NCBI RefSeq assembly: GCF_000005505.3
Contig: NC_016131.3
Coordinates: 70,320,355 to 70,384,354 of the forward strand
DNA length: 64,000 nucleotides
Direction: 5' to 3'
Source: Brachypodium distachyon
Taxonomy: Eukaryota > Streptophyta > Magnoliopsida > Poales > Poaceae
The notes beneath the pieces were generated by a model that did not search any database, had not been told where the DNA came from, and saw only the letters and a program-made list of their open reading frames with translations. The first letter of the stretch is position 1; every line of letters starts with the position of its first letter. A program made the position numbers and the translations under genes. Below are positions 45,723-58,547 of the stretch, one piece after another.

Positions 45723-46649
45723 GGTGATGAAGATGCCGACGAAACAGAGACGTGAAGAAGCGAGCAGTCGCGTGAGAACGCTCCCCAAAAACCTTACCGA
45801 CCGTCTTCCGGGCAGGATCTCGAAGGTTGGGGTTCCGGAGGCCTGCTCTCCCGGCGATCTGTGCACGCAGTCGACGGGATGGAGTAGCAGTTGGCAGCGA
45901 ACAACGGGATTGGATCGTGGACGTGACGGCTAGGGTTGTGGCGTCGTCCGTCCGGAGGCCGGGGTAGTCTTATTATATAGGCACGCAGGCGGACTTCGGT
46001 TCGGTTTAGGAAACCAAAACCGACTCCGCAATTATCGGGATTTGTTACGCGTCCGCAACGGATTCCGACTGCCAAAAAGATAAGCACGACCCGGCACGGC
46101 TCGAACTCGATACACGAAACGCGGCGCGCGCGCGTCGTGACGAGGCGAGCAGAGGAGGAGGAGGAGCGCGCGTAGAGATTTCCCTTGCTCACTTGCTCAA
46201 GAGGTGAGAACCAACATACCTTATATATTGGTCCAACTCCCCCTAAACTAGCAATGTGGGACTATTCCCACTTCCTCATCCCACTACATGAATGGGCTTT
46301 TGAGATTTTCCAGGAATTAATTTCAGATTGGACCTTGCACCTAACCCAAAATTCCAACATAACTAGCTACTACCAGCGTCGTGGGAGCAGATGATCGAGG
46401 GAGTGGACGACCTCACGCGGTTCCGGTGAGCGCGTTACTGTGGGAGCAGCGACAGAGCAGAGAAAGGAGAAGGCCTTAAGGGGAGAAAATAGAAGGAGGC
46501 GGGGTTCTGTTTGCAAAAGAGTGTCTAGCGTGTCACCTGACACGTGGATCCAAATAGAACCACTTATGAAACAATTGAGACTCACACGTGCAGTTTGAAA
46601 GAATTAGGATGAAAGAATTAGGACATGTGATACATTTTACTCTTGGACA

Positions 46650-49600
46650 AATTAGCGTTGTGATTTTCAGACTTTGGGCTTCCTTATTCTTGAGGCCGGG
46701 AGAGGTTATGCGAGACTTGGCTGGTGCTCGGAGGGGGTTTGTACGTCCATGACCATGAACCCATCTCATTCTGGAAAAACGAACAGACTCCGGTCAGTCC
46801 ACGAACAGAATGCTTCAGAACACGGCCGGTGGTATCCTGCTTCTTCAGATTCAGAGCCCTGGATCGGACTGGACAAAACTGGACCATATGCGCTACTGTT
46901 TCAGGCCTTTTGCGAGCCTGCGCTGTTCTAGGCCCATTAAATCTGGCCAAACTAGATCATAAGCAGTGTTTCTGATTCGGAGGATTAGACCCCAAGTACA
47001 GTTTATATTTTTTGTACTCCTCCTATCCCAAAATATCAAGCGTGGATTTGTATAAATTTTTATATAAATCCAAGTCACTTATTTTGAGATGGAGAAAGTA
47101 CAAATCCAAATACAAGACATTTATCATGATCGGAGGGAGTACGGTTTATACTCCTTCAATACTTTGTACTTCACAGTGATTTGTCACTTTCGCAAACAAA
47201 ATAGAAGGCCTTTACTTACTCTCTTGTTCTGTCATATCCTTGGCTCCTTGGTTCTTTGCTCCCTTCCTTCTCTACACGGCTACAATGCAACTTGCCATCG
47301 ACGAACAACTACAGGCGGTAGCACTCCCAGTTTACATCTACTATCTTGTCTGATTCAGAATCACTGACAAGAAAAGATAAAAACTTTCACTACTTGCTTA
47401 TGTACTGTATCCTGTTTCAGTCCATGCCTTCCTTGGGGTATGTACCTTTAATTAGTAGTCAAACACTGGATACAAAGTTTCAACAAAATTTACTAAATAG
47501 GAGTATATATTAATCTCAAAGGAGCAGCCCTGTGTGGTAATCAGTACTGGACTTGTAAGCTCCGAAGTTCTACTTGCTCGGAGAGGTAATAATACATAAG
47601 TACTGTACTGATTACCACTGGGTATAGTATTTTTTTTTTCTTGCTACGGGGACTATCTTGTCTGGTATATATCCTTGTTCCCTGGACAGATACCTCAAAG
47701 AATGAGTACATGTTTCCCTTGGGTTATGTACCTTTAATCAGTAGTCAACACAAGCCATACCTATGTGGTAATCAGTAGTCAATGAGATGACAGATGTAGA
47801 AGTAAGCTACGAGCTAGGTTGGACTTGTGAATGTGAAGGCACAATGCTTCATGAATGGAATATTAGGTTTCTGAGACACAGCTTAATTAATTATCTAATC
47901 AAATGGCAGGTGACGAACAATATCTCTAACGTACCTTCCCAACCTACTAATACCACAGACAACGAAGCATGCATAGGGTGCTCCTGCACTGATCTCAATC
48001 CAAACAGATAAAATATCCCCTACTTACTAGATTAAGAAATGCATCAGAGTAGGAGTATATATAGTCAAAAATCTTGACCGTTCTTCAGTTACACAAAGCA
48101 AAAACAAATTACCCTAGCTACAGCATCGATCATCTCCCAAATAGGCCGGAAAATATGTGTTAAATTATACTCCATATATATGTGTTGACTGAATGGGCGA
48201 TTTGCTCGTAAAGAGACACGCAAATCTTGCTGCGTTTGTCACACATGGCCAATTAGTAGCCTTTGGAGAATCATCTGCAGACCGATGCATGCCTGACTGA
48301 ACTTGTTTTCTTGTGTACAGGTTGCAACTGCATGGGTGCTAATTAAATAGAGCTAAAAAACTGCCTTGCCATTTCGCCAAGTATGATTAGAGATTCTTAT
48401 GTACTCCTACTACCTGTTAACAGATGCGAAATTCGTGTTCGTTTTTTGGCATCTCGCAGTGCAGACGGCGACGGAAAATTAATCAGTTCAGAACTTCAGA
48501 ACAGAACAGGTGCACGAGAGACGATGATTCCAAGAAGTAGTAGCAGCGACGTGAAGGATTATTTTTCATGTTAGATGCATCAGGCTACTAAAGCAATCAG
48601 TGACCAGTCAACAGAGCAGATATTAAACAACTAGCACAGTCCACATGATGGTTGCAGACTTGCAAGAGATGGCCTTAAAAATGAATTTGGTGATGATAAA
48701 ACATATAGCTGAATATAGAAAGCACTTGCAGTGTTATATACAACTACAGGTAACCAATAATCCAAACCGATCGAAACAAGAACTGTATCGTTTAATCATG
48801 AGCTTGAGACTTCCCAAGTGGCAATGTGACACACAGCTAACGTGTGTGATTGATTCTGAGTACAGCAAGAACTCGCAGGTTAGCTAGGATTTGTCATGTC
48901 AACTTATTGATGCTGGCACAACCAACATGTGTACTAGTTGCAACACAGGTATACAACCAAGATTTTTCAGATGCAGTGACTACCGAATGAATCCTTGTTA
49001 TGAACAATGATGGCAACTTACAAGTGATCAAAATTCTCTACTGAAAAACCTAACAACTGATCAGGCAGTGCTCAAACAATTGGTGGTGATCTGCATTTTT
49101 TTTAATATGAAAAGGAGATATGATTTCGAACACAACATAGATAATATTTAGTTTTTTGTAGAGGTGAGTGTGGTCGAAATTTTGGGTGCAGGGAATCAAC
49201 CTGACGAGGCAACTAGTACATGAGTTTCTTTGTCAGTTGTTGGGAGTAAACAACTCACCGGATGCACGGAACAGATGAGGGATCAAAGGAAATGAAATGG
49301 CTGTTGTGGTTGGGATCTTTTGACATCTTGACATAGAGACAAGGGCTATGGAACCAAATGTAAAAAAATCTTGAGCATTAAGCAGACAGTTCCCCTGATT
49401 CCCTCACCCTGTTTACCTGTATATCTTTTGCTACTACAGCCTACGGCCATGCTTGTTCATATAAAATCACAGGATGTTGATGGAGTCTTGCAAATTTTAT
49501 CTTCAGTTCTGATTTGCCAAATTACTCCACTCTGTAAACAGATCCGACAGATGATTGAAACGGTCTCTCGTAACGAAGAGATACATATATATCCAGGTTG

Positions 49601-52600
49601 CATCTGAAACCGTTGGAAGAATTCAAGCAGCAATAATGGTCTTGCAGGGTCAGATGTGTAAAACAGTTGAACAGCATTTTGAGCAGTCACTGGCCAGTTA
49701 TTAGCCAGAGATCGAAGGTTGTGGTTTTGGACGTGCCGTGTATTGCACTGATGCCGGCCTAGCTATGAGATAGCATTGCATGTGACGCTGAATTAATTGC
49801 ATGCACGCATGCATGCAGTGTGCTTGTCCATTATTGCTAATTAACCTGTGTCACTTGACAAATGCATGTGATTGGATTTATAGCGATTTTATCTTGGTTC
49901 ACGCTCGATCCCAACGGTCAATTGACCCACTCCCATGACAAAATTCTCTCAAAAAGTCATGACGATCTTTCAAAAGGAAACTTCTAAACCCCTTTGAATA
50001 AGTTGGCCCCCTCAGCAAGGCTATGATCAGTGCTCGAGCTTCTTCCGCACGATTCTTCCGGTTCAAAAGTCGTAGAGCCTACTGAAAAAGTTTACGAGCG
50101 CCCCTTTTGAACCTCCTAGGCTCCTACGTGTTGTCAACCGCATGCATGTGTGCTTCTCGCCAGCAATGCGATACGGAGTATTTTACTTCATCTCAAAAGC
50201 TAGTAGGCACTATGCAGTGGAGTCTAGTATATAGGTGTAGGCAAGTGCGTGCAATCTTTTGATTGAAAGAATCCCAAGATCTTTGCTCCTTTGACCGGAC
50301 GAGCAGCTAGAGCAGGCGACTTTATACTATTCTCGGATGACGAATGTGGAGTACATTAACACATGATACAGCTATAGCTAGTACGAGTAGTATACTCCAG
50401 TAGAGTACTTACTCGTCCTACTGGAATAGCTCTCGGTGTCTAGTACATGATCCAGTCGACCGGCTGTTGTTTTTAACTGTGTGCGAGTCCAAACCAAGGA
50501 GACGACAAGCGCGGGCATGGAGACCACCGCTTTTTTTGCATGATTTGATTTGACAAGTGCGCGTTAACGTTTGAGCAAGCATGCATGTGCTACTACTTAG
50601 TTCCATGCACACACGCACCTTGTTCTTTCTTTGTCGTCGAGTACTCAGGAACGGAAGAGCGTAGTCAGGTCATGCATGATGCATGTGCAGTGGCTAATAA
50701 AACACCTAGCACATCCGTCACCACTTAATTGGTAGGACTGGTGCTAATTAATCTTAACTTATCCGACGCCCTTAATTAGAGAGCTGGCTTGCTGAGCTGT
50801 TTATCTAGCTTTGACAAAAGGATCAGCTAGTTGCTACTTACTCCGTCTCATCTTATATTAAGTGACCAAATATTACATGTATCTAGATACTTGAGCAAAT
50901 TTGAGTCACACAGTATACTACCTCTACGATGGCTTGGTGAGTACTCAGGTCACGCACCTGACCTGATCGAGCTCACATTGACATACCGGTTTCGTCCATC
51001 GGCACGTCTCCAATGTGCAAAAGCTTACTTACACAAAAGTACACCTTTCCAAACAAAAAACTTAAAAAAAAAAACTTAGACAAAAGTAATCGGTACAGTA
51101 GTAGTGTAGTACTCCATAATCGTTAATTGCGAAGAACAAAAGTCAAAATTGAAGCATCGACCGCCAACGACGCCAATCGATCACTGGCCGCAATCTATCA
51201 TTCTATCAAATTGAGGACTCTCCTCTATTTCTCTACTCGTATATGCAGGTTTTTAAAGACAAAATTCACTATTGTGGATAATCTCTTTTCATATGTCAAT
51301 GCAATTACTTGCATCATTTATTATATCGGTTTTTTATATCTAAATTGCCTGATCGATATTTAGTCCGAGATAAGTCGATTTCTCAGCCATCAGATATAGT
51401 TTGTGTGCTTTAAGATTATTTGAAACAATCAACCAAAAGAGGAGCTAGAGTGGAATGTCATTTAGATACAAGTCCCAATGGCTTTGATATATACGTCAAC
51501 TGACATTTAAGTTTTTTGCTTTAAATCAGGCGCCTAAGATGTATCCATACTTTATTTTACTATTTTTTAGTCGACTGAGAAATAACAATTTTCCAATCGA
51601 TGCTAAAAAAATGTTTGATCCAATCACTGAGATTTATCAATAAATGATGTAAATAGAAATGATGAGAAAATCTCCATGAGAACGCATTAACTATAAAAAA
51701 AAAATCTCTATTTCTAAGTCGATTGAGAAATAAACATACCCTAAAATAAAAGCTTGGAAAATTGTAAATAAACATACCCTAAAATAAGTCGATTGAGAAA
51801 TAAACATATCCAATTTTAGCTAGAGAAAACTTAAAACAACTGGATATACACTCCTTGCGCAGGGCAGCTTGCAGCCATACTCTAACCAGAAGGCGTGTGT
51901 TTTCCCGTCGTTGCATTCATGCACACGTGTGCGCGCGTACGTACTGTGTGCCTTGACTTCGGACTCTGGAATGTTTAGCTTGCATGGACACGGTACGTAC
52001 GGCGTGGGGGAGATGCCGGCCAAAGTACCGGCCACGTGAAGTGACACATCACATCCGTAGCAGACAACGCAAACAGTCCCGCCTTCTCCCTTCCTCCTCG
52101 ATCCTGATCGATCGTGCATGCGAGCAAGATCAAGCAAACCGCCGCTTTCGCCCCACGAATGAATTGAACCTTTGCCTCGTGACTCGCCGAGGACCTGATC
52201 GGTCCGTGCATGCCATGCAAAGTGCAGCAGCGTGAAAGCAGACAGCGATGGACATGGGCTGCATGCATGCACGCACTGTGCGGCAACAGCGAGCGCACGT
52301 ACGCACGGCGGCTGTAATCGGCGACCAGGCCGGCCGGCCAGGCCGTAGAGCGAAAGGGAAAGCGGTCGAAAGGGCCGGCCGAATGAGGATAGGAACCTGA
52401 GCACCTGAAGGAGCAGGACCCCTTTTATTCCCATCAACTTCCTCTCATCCCAATGAAGGCACGGCTGTCGAGGCACGCGCCCGATAGACAAGGAACGTGG
52501 TGCGCGGCGACGTCACCAAACTTGGTTCGCCATGGCATGCATGGCGACATGCATCATCATGTGTCTTTCGGTCACTCTGCTACGAGTCTACCACGGCTAG

Positions 52601-54000
52601 CTAGAGTTAGCAACTTAGCAATTAGCATGCGTGCATATGCACATGCATGGACCACTAAACAAGTGCTGGTACTAAGTTTCATACATGCGTGCTCCTCTTT
52701 AATGTTTTTTCATCGCGGCCGGGTATTATTTGATTATCTCATGTACTAGTACGACGGCATGCACGCATGATCCATGGTGGAATGGGGTTTACTAGTTACC
52801 GCGTCGTAATATAAGTAGTGACCCCGCCTTTCAAAAATAATGTGCCTGCTGCATGCATGTGCCATGCATAAGCAAAGAAAAATTACGGGGCTAGTGGTGC
52901 GTCGTGTGCTTGTTGTTCATCAGCCTGAACCGGGCGTGGTTTATCAGTCCCAAACTCCCAAACCCATGCGCTAATTTCACACGTACAATCACGTGTTGCT
53001 CTTTGACCAGAAGACTCTTCTTGCCACCTTTTGCAGTTCACTTTCTCTACTCTACATAGCTAGGCCTCGAGAAAAGACAGGCCTTATGAAATTTTATTAG
53101 TACTAGTATCGCACGAGCGCGAGCTGTAGGTATGGCATCCGCATTAGCTCGGCATAACGTCATGGCTAACGAAAGCTCGTTTGTCTCTTTAGTCATCTTT
53201 GCCGTTTTGTTATCGTGCTTCGGATTAAATACATGAAAGAGTATCGTGCTAACTCAGACAGTCGTTTTACAATTAGGGAGCAGCGTCCATAGTGAAACCT
53301 CATGAACTTGGTGAACAATTATCGTATCCCATTTCAAGTAGTTACTCCGTACTTTTTTTGTGTGTGCTCTTCTTAGATGAGCTAGACACAGGTCTTGCTT
53401 AGCATGATTACTGTTAACACAGTATACTACTCCTTTTTATCGCTGCTCACAAGTTGCAGCAGGTTCTTGTACCGTTGGTAGCTAGTCCAGTGCTATAGTG
53501 GAGGTGGAGCTAGGGGTAGTGCAGACTTTTCCTCCTGTCAACTTGCGCTCATACTGCGGTCACCTTCTCAGCGATCCGGTCTATTCCTCCTTCTCTCGAT
53601 TGTCGTTCTCTAGCTAGGTCCTTGAATTCAATTCAATGCCAGTGTCGAAAGCTGTCTGTCTTTTCTTAACACGCATTGATTAATCTGCTGCCACTCCGAT
53701 CGATCCGTGCTTTGATTATGTCAGCACACAACAGCATCATCAGTGGGCTGTGGGCAGGACATGATCCCTTTGCCTGCGCTCAGCCTCTCATCGATCTATC
53801 ACCTCCTTGTCTTAAGGAGCCCGTAGGGATCGATATATCGACTTGTCACGATCAGTCGATCCAATTGCGCATTCTGCCAGTTTTTAACAATATAAATGGT
53901 GCAGTCTGCAGCTTCGTCCTCGATCCTTCCCTGGTCATCACCTTTGGCCTTTGATCGTTTTGCAGAGACGCATGCAACGCTGTTCTGCACGGGAAAAAAG
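46650..54000. other. Intergenic region, no gene recognised
   Basis: AT-rich sequence with MITE remains at 47015-47141 and about 50838-50890, a repeated GTATGTACCTTTAAT(T/C)AGTAGTCAA word near 47440 and 47725, and many GCATGCATG words. A 223-residue minus-strand frame at 51820-52491 has no recognisable family and is probably chance. Sequence with (A/G)AGTCGA(T/C)TGAGAAATA is repeated at 51380-51810. Confidence 0.45.
47015..47141. mobile_element. Stowaway-like MITE with extended 3' end
   Basis: TACTCCTCCTATCCCAAAATA faces TTATTTTGAGATGGAGAAAGTA (ending 47100). A second terminus, CATGATCGGAGGGAGTA, ends at 47141. The structure suggests two overlapping insertions. Confidence 0.75.
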
Positions 54001-55029
54001 GAATACCAAATGTGCTGTCGAGAGAAATTAAGGTTGGAGTTACTAGTAGTACCTGACACTAGGTAGCTGTAGTAGTGACTAGTGTGTGGTCTGAAGCTAC
54101 AGCTCCGGGGCATGCATGATGTTCTGCAGAAGAGCCGAGTCGCGGCGTACGAGGATGTAACAATGTTTTAACTGCAGAAAAGGATAGGTGCAGAGAGAGT
54201 AGGTTGATAGAGTGGAGAGGTAAACAGTAAAGAGATGCAGAACAACAACAAGCATGTGAGGCATGCATGCAGCATGCTCGATCGATCGTCTCCGTTCCTT
54301 TCCTTTCTCTTTGGACTTTGGACTCGGGTGGATTACCATCAAATCCCGGGCATGCACCAGCCCGGCATCGTGCCCCCGAGTTGGCTAGCTCTATAGTGAA
54401 AAATGAGAAAAAAGCTACCACCGATCGCTCGTCTAGAGGAGATCGAACTGATCTGCACTCGATCTCGCGAAGATGCCTATCGACGAAAAGAAGGAACCGT
54501 ATGGATTAGGAAGCGACGACCCAACAAGGTTTATGTGTGTGACATATCGAGTACGGGCACGTGAGTACAAAACCCCTCTGCGTGCATGCGTGTGGCTGTG
54601 TCTCGTCCCATCCATCCATCACACGAGCTCTCGAGCGCCCAGCGCCCAGGTGGACGGCAAGTACGTACGCTTCACTTCAGGAAGCGAATCTGGGATCGAG
54701 TGGCAGTGTGTGGCACGAGCTCGAATGCTCGATATTTGAAGTCCGATGCTCGTGCGCCACACGAGCCGGCCAGTGACCACGGCTACGTACCCTCCGCGCG
54801 CGGCGCCATGCTAGCTATAGCCTCGTAGATAGCTAGACAGACTGTACACGCGCCTGCATGCCTCGATCGATCGTAGCAGCAGCGGCGGCGGCGGCTGGAC
54901 GCGAATTGATTAACGTCCAGAAAAGACAAGAAATGGACCAGCGTGGCAGCGTGCGTATTGATCGCCCGCCCTCTAGCCGACGAGTAGCCTTTTGCTGCCA
55001 CGGCGCGACGCGTTTATAGGGCATATTGA

Positions 55030-55490
55030 CTTCCGGCGATCGGCTTTTGGCGGACTCGCGCATATTTGCTTGCGCCGCTGCGGCAGAATTTTTTGCCCTG
55101 GGCCAACATTTTTATCAAAAAATGACCTTCTTAAAAACTATTGGCAAAATTATCCTGCCGGAAAGCACAGAAAGCGACACGTGGCTTTCCGACAATGGCA
55201 TTGGCTGAATGTACTATAGCACGTATTGTAGCAGTTTGCGCAGTGTTTGTGCATTTGACTCTGTATACTGAAAAGCTCTTCCATGTGCCCTTCCACCAAT
55301 GGCATCGGCGGAAGGACTTTTCCTCCGATGGCATTGGCGGAAAGGCCACGTGTCGCTCTACAGGTTTTTCGTCAGACCATTTTTGCCATTTCGTTCGGAA
55401 GGAGGCTATTTTTGTCAAAAACTTCCGCAAGAAAGGCCAGTCGAGCAAAAAATTCACTGCGGCACGCGCTGGCAGAATGTGTCAGCCTAA
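55030..55490. mobile_element. Fold-back element with imperfect inverted repeats
   Basis: The left part contains GCCGCTGCGGCAGAATTTTTTGC and GACACGTGGCTTTCCGACAATG. The right part, read as its complement, contains GTGCCGCAGTGAATTTTTTGC and GACACGTGGCCTTTCCGCCAATG. The two arms, each about 170 bp, surround a short centre. No coding capacity. Confidence 0.65.
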
Positions 55491-55507
55491 ACGACGGAGT
55501 TGCGAAC

Positions 55508-55742
55508 GGGTCTCTAACCTAGTGGTTAGGAGCTCTAGTAGCACCCCTTTGGTTCTAGGTTCGACTCCTCCGGGAGGCGAATTTCAGACCCGAGGGTTAA
55601 AAAGATCCTTTCATCTGTCCCATACCAAAGCACAGGTCTAAGGCTGGTTTTGTTCTCACGTGACGCCGCGGTGCCGCTTTGTATGGGTGGGACATGAAGT
55701 TCGGGAATTTTCTAAACCTGTGTGAGAAGTTCTCTTCTTTCA
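55508..55742 (+). mobile_element. Au-type SINE
   Basis: The head GGGTCTCTAACCTAGTGGTT, with a tRNA-like A box, and GGTTCGACTCC (55558-55568), a pol III B box, start the element. The body (GCGAATTTCAGACC, CTGTCCCATACCAAAGCACA, GGTCTAAGGCT) and tail (ACCTGTGTGAGAAG) match the Au SINE of grasses as I remember it. It is tRNA-derived and non-coding, and would be copied by LINE machinery. Transcription would be from its internal promoter. Confidence 0.88.
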
Positions 55743-56435
55743 TAGGTGGACCTACGAAAGCTTGTGCGTATTTGTATTCAAGGTCGAGCTAATTGACTTG
55801 ACCGCATTCATTCCTCCTGGCATCCTGGGACCCAAGACCCGACATGGATCAACTGTCCTGTCCAAGCCGGCCGGCGTACGTAGATTTGCGAATACTGTTT
55901 GGCCGGTACGAGTACAACTGTACTTGCATTTGCATGTGTAGACAAAATATACTCCGGGAGCACAGAGAGGAACGGAGCGAAACCAGAGCACCACACGCTT
56001 GCGCCATGATCCGTCCGTCCATCCATCCCCACGTACGCGCGTACATGAATCTGTTTCTTCAATTCTCTCCTCTGGACAGAGCGTACTTGGATTCCTTTGA
56101 CAGATGACAGGTGCGGCGCACGTACAGGCAGTAGAGTGACACAGTGAGAGATCGACTCTTGCTTTTAACCCATGCCTCCCTTCACTTATCCGCCCGGTCC
56201 AACCAAGGCCGCCCCGCGCGGTGCATCGCTCGTTTGCACGGGATGATCGGCGGCGCCCCCCTACTACGGCCGGGCCGGGCTCGATCGGCGGCCTGGGCGA
56301 CAGTGGCACGGTGGAAGCGCCCGCGTCATCAATTCGTCGCGAACAAGAAATTGATTAGCTGCGGCTCCTTTTTGCAGCGTACTTAAAGATCGGCCTCTCT
56401 CTCCCCCCTTTCTCTCTCCAACGGCCGAGGCCCCC

Positions 56436-56452
56436 GAGCTTTATATAAATGC
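56436..56452 (+). promoter_or_regulatory. TATA box of the dehydrogenase gene
   Basis: TTTATATAAATG lies about 125 bp before the start codon at 56573, after a CT-rich stretch. Confidence 0.65.
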
Positions 56453-56572
56453 GGGCCGGCCGGCAGGCGTCTTAACTCCTGTCATCACCATCACCTCATT
56501 CCCTCCCCTTCTTCTCTTCTCGGCCAAGCCACCGCGCCGTGCGCCGATCGATCAAAGATAAAAGCGGCATCG

Positions 56573-58309
56573 ATGCTGCTGCCGGCGGCCAAGTACCTGC
56601 TGGGGTCGCCCGGCGCGAGCGGGTTCGGGTCCAAGTCCACCGCCGACGACGTCCTCACCGGCGGCCCCGACCTCTCTTCCCTCACCGCCATCATCACCGG
56701 CGCCACGTCGGGGATCGGGGCGGAGACGGCGCGGGTGCTGGCCAAGCGCGGGGCGCGCGTCGTGATCCCCGCGCGGAACGTCAAGGCCGCCGAGGAGGTG
56801 CGGGCCCGCATCCTCGGCGAGTCCCCCGCCGCCGACGTCCTCGTGCTCCCGCTCGACCTCAGCTCCCTCGCCTCCGTCCGCTCCTTCGCCTCCCGCTTCC
56901 TCTCCCTCGGCCTCCCCCTCAACCTCCTCATGTACGCAATGAATCCTCACGCGCCTCAGTCGTTCGACTGATTTCCTTTGCGATCATCCTGTTCTAATCC
57001 GACGCTTAATTCGTGTGCAGAAACAATGCGGGCAAGTTCTCGCACGGGCAGCTGGCGCTGTCGGAGGACGGCGTGGAGATGACGTTCGCGACCAACTACC
57101 TCGGCCACTTCCTGCTGACCAAGCTCCTGCTGGGGAAGATGGCGGTGACGGCCGCGGAGACCGGGGTGCAGGGCCGCATCGTCAACGTGTCGTCCAGCGT
57201 GCACGCCTGGTTCGCCGGCGACTGGGCCGAATACCTCCGCCAAGTCACCCGCCGCAACATGTACAGCAGCAGCATCTTCCTCTCCCAACCTCCTCCTCTT
57301 CGATCCGTTGTTTAATTAGTCGGTAATTAATCATTGTGTATTATAACCTTGGCGTTCATGTGCGCGTACGTGCGTGCGTACAGAGCCTACGACGCGACGC
57401 AGGCGTACGCGGTGTCCAAGCTCGCCAATGTGCTGCACACCAACGAGCTCGCCAAGCGCCTCCAGGTAGTGTACTACTACTGCTCCCTGACCCTCCGTCC
57501 AAAAATTTGTGTGCTGATGATTGATTAGCTTTTTGGGCGTTTGGCTTTGTTGGTTTCTTCCGATCAGGAGATGGGCGCGAACGTGACGGTCAACTGCGTC
57601 CACCCGGGCATCGTCCGGACCCGCCTCAACCGCGACCGCGAGGGCCTCGTCACAGGTAGTAAACCTTAGTAATTACTCTGCCTGGCTGCCTATTGGTGGT
57701 AATCTCGAATCAAATGGTTAATTCTAGAAGATGCTTGCTAATGGTAAATCTGTTTGTTTGTTCTGTACGTGCTGCAGATCTGGTGTTCGTGCTGCTGTCC
57801 AAGCTGCTCAAGACCATCCCCCAGGTGAGATGATGATTAATCAAACGCTGCCGCCCCACCACCAAATCCCCTCCCCCCCTCTTAATTTAACCTGACCCGG
57901 CCATCCGTCCATGTGTCGGGTCCCGTGCTCGATCGCTGCGCTCTCTGCCCCCGCCCCTGCCTGCGCCGGAGGGGATTAGCTTTTCTCTGCTCTGCTCTGT
58001 TCTGCTTGCAGTAGAGTATAGGTACTTAATGCACCGCCCGTTTGCTGACGTACCCGATTCCCATGCATGCAGGCTGCGGCGACCACGTGCTACGCGGCGG
58101 CGCACCCGAGGCTGGCCGGCGTCTCCGGCCGCTACTTCGCCGACTGCAACGAGGCGGCGCCGTCGCCGGCGGCCACCAGCGCCCCCGAGGCCGCGCGCCT
58201 CTGGCGGGCATCCGAGGCCATGATCTGCTGCGCCACCCAACACGGCAGCAATGCTTCTACGACTACTACGAGTGCTCCAATACTAGTAGTACCGGACAGG
58301 AACATCTGA
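56573..58309 (+). CDS. Short-chain dehydrogenase/reductase, TIC32-like
   Basis: Six exons, 56573-56931, 57021-57260, 57384-57465, 57568-57655, 57778-57824 and 58073-58309, join in phase to 350 residues. The NADP(H)-binding TGATSGIG is near residue 43 and NNAG follows in exon 2. The catalytic Ser lies in VNVSSSVH and the Tyr-Lys pair in YAVSK. CVHPGIVRTRLNRD and YFADCNEA are typical of plant TIC32-like/retinol-dehydrogenase-like proteins. TIC32 of pea is a calmodulin-binding protein of the chloroplast inner envelope; whether this protein has that role is not shown. The last 25 residues, after WRASEAMI, are Thr/Ser-rich and look unlike the usual ending. A TATA box lies at 56440. Confidence 0.9.
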
Positions 58310-58547
58310 CTCCTGATCTCTGTATCCACGATGTAAATTATTATAATTCCCTTCTCTTGTTTCTTCTGTTAATTGCATGCAAGATGTAACATATGCATGC
58401 AGAGATATAAATAGTTGCAGTAGGTGATTAGTTAGTTAATTAGTGATCGTGTCACAGAGTGAAGAGCATCTGTAAGAGAGCTGAGACTGTGAGACGCATG
58501 TGTATTATATCAATATTTATTGTGCTACATATATATGGGACTGGGCT

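Larger units (their letters stand above)
44193..46646. mobile_element. Pack-MULE-like element with long terminal inverted repeats
   Basis: 44193-44350 and 46510-46646 are inverted copies. GTAAAATGCATCA faces the complement of TGATACATTTTAC, then AAACTGCACGT, then AATTGTTTCATAAGTGGTTC matches the complement of GAACCACTTATGAAACAATT. The interior is much more GC-rich than its surroundings and contains a local duplication. No transposase was recognised and no clear target duplication was seen. Long inverted ends around GC-rich filler are typical of Pack-MULEs, but the superfamily is inferred. Confidence 0.6.

Noticed and set aside
49790..49830. GCATGCATGC palindromes as a regulatory array
   Set aside because: Such RY-like words are scattered through 47-60 kb with no gene in reach. 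I see no organised array.
51820..52491. 223-residue minus-strand frame
   Set aside because: No recognisable domain, and composition typical of GC-rich chance frames. No splice or promoter context supports it.
55508..55585. Possible tRNA gene (A and B boxes)
   Set aside because: The boxes belong to the head of an Au SINE whose body and tail follow. No complete cloverleaf can be formed.
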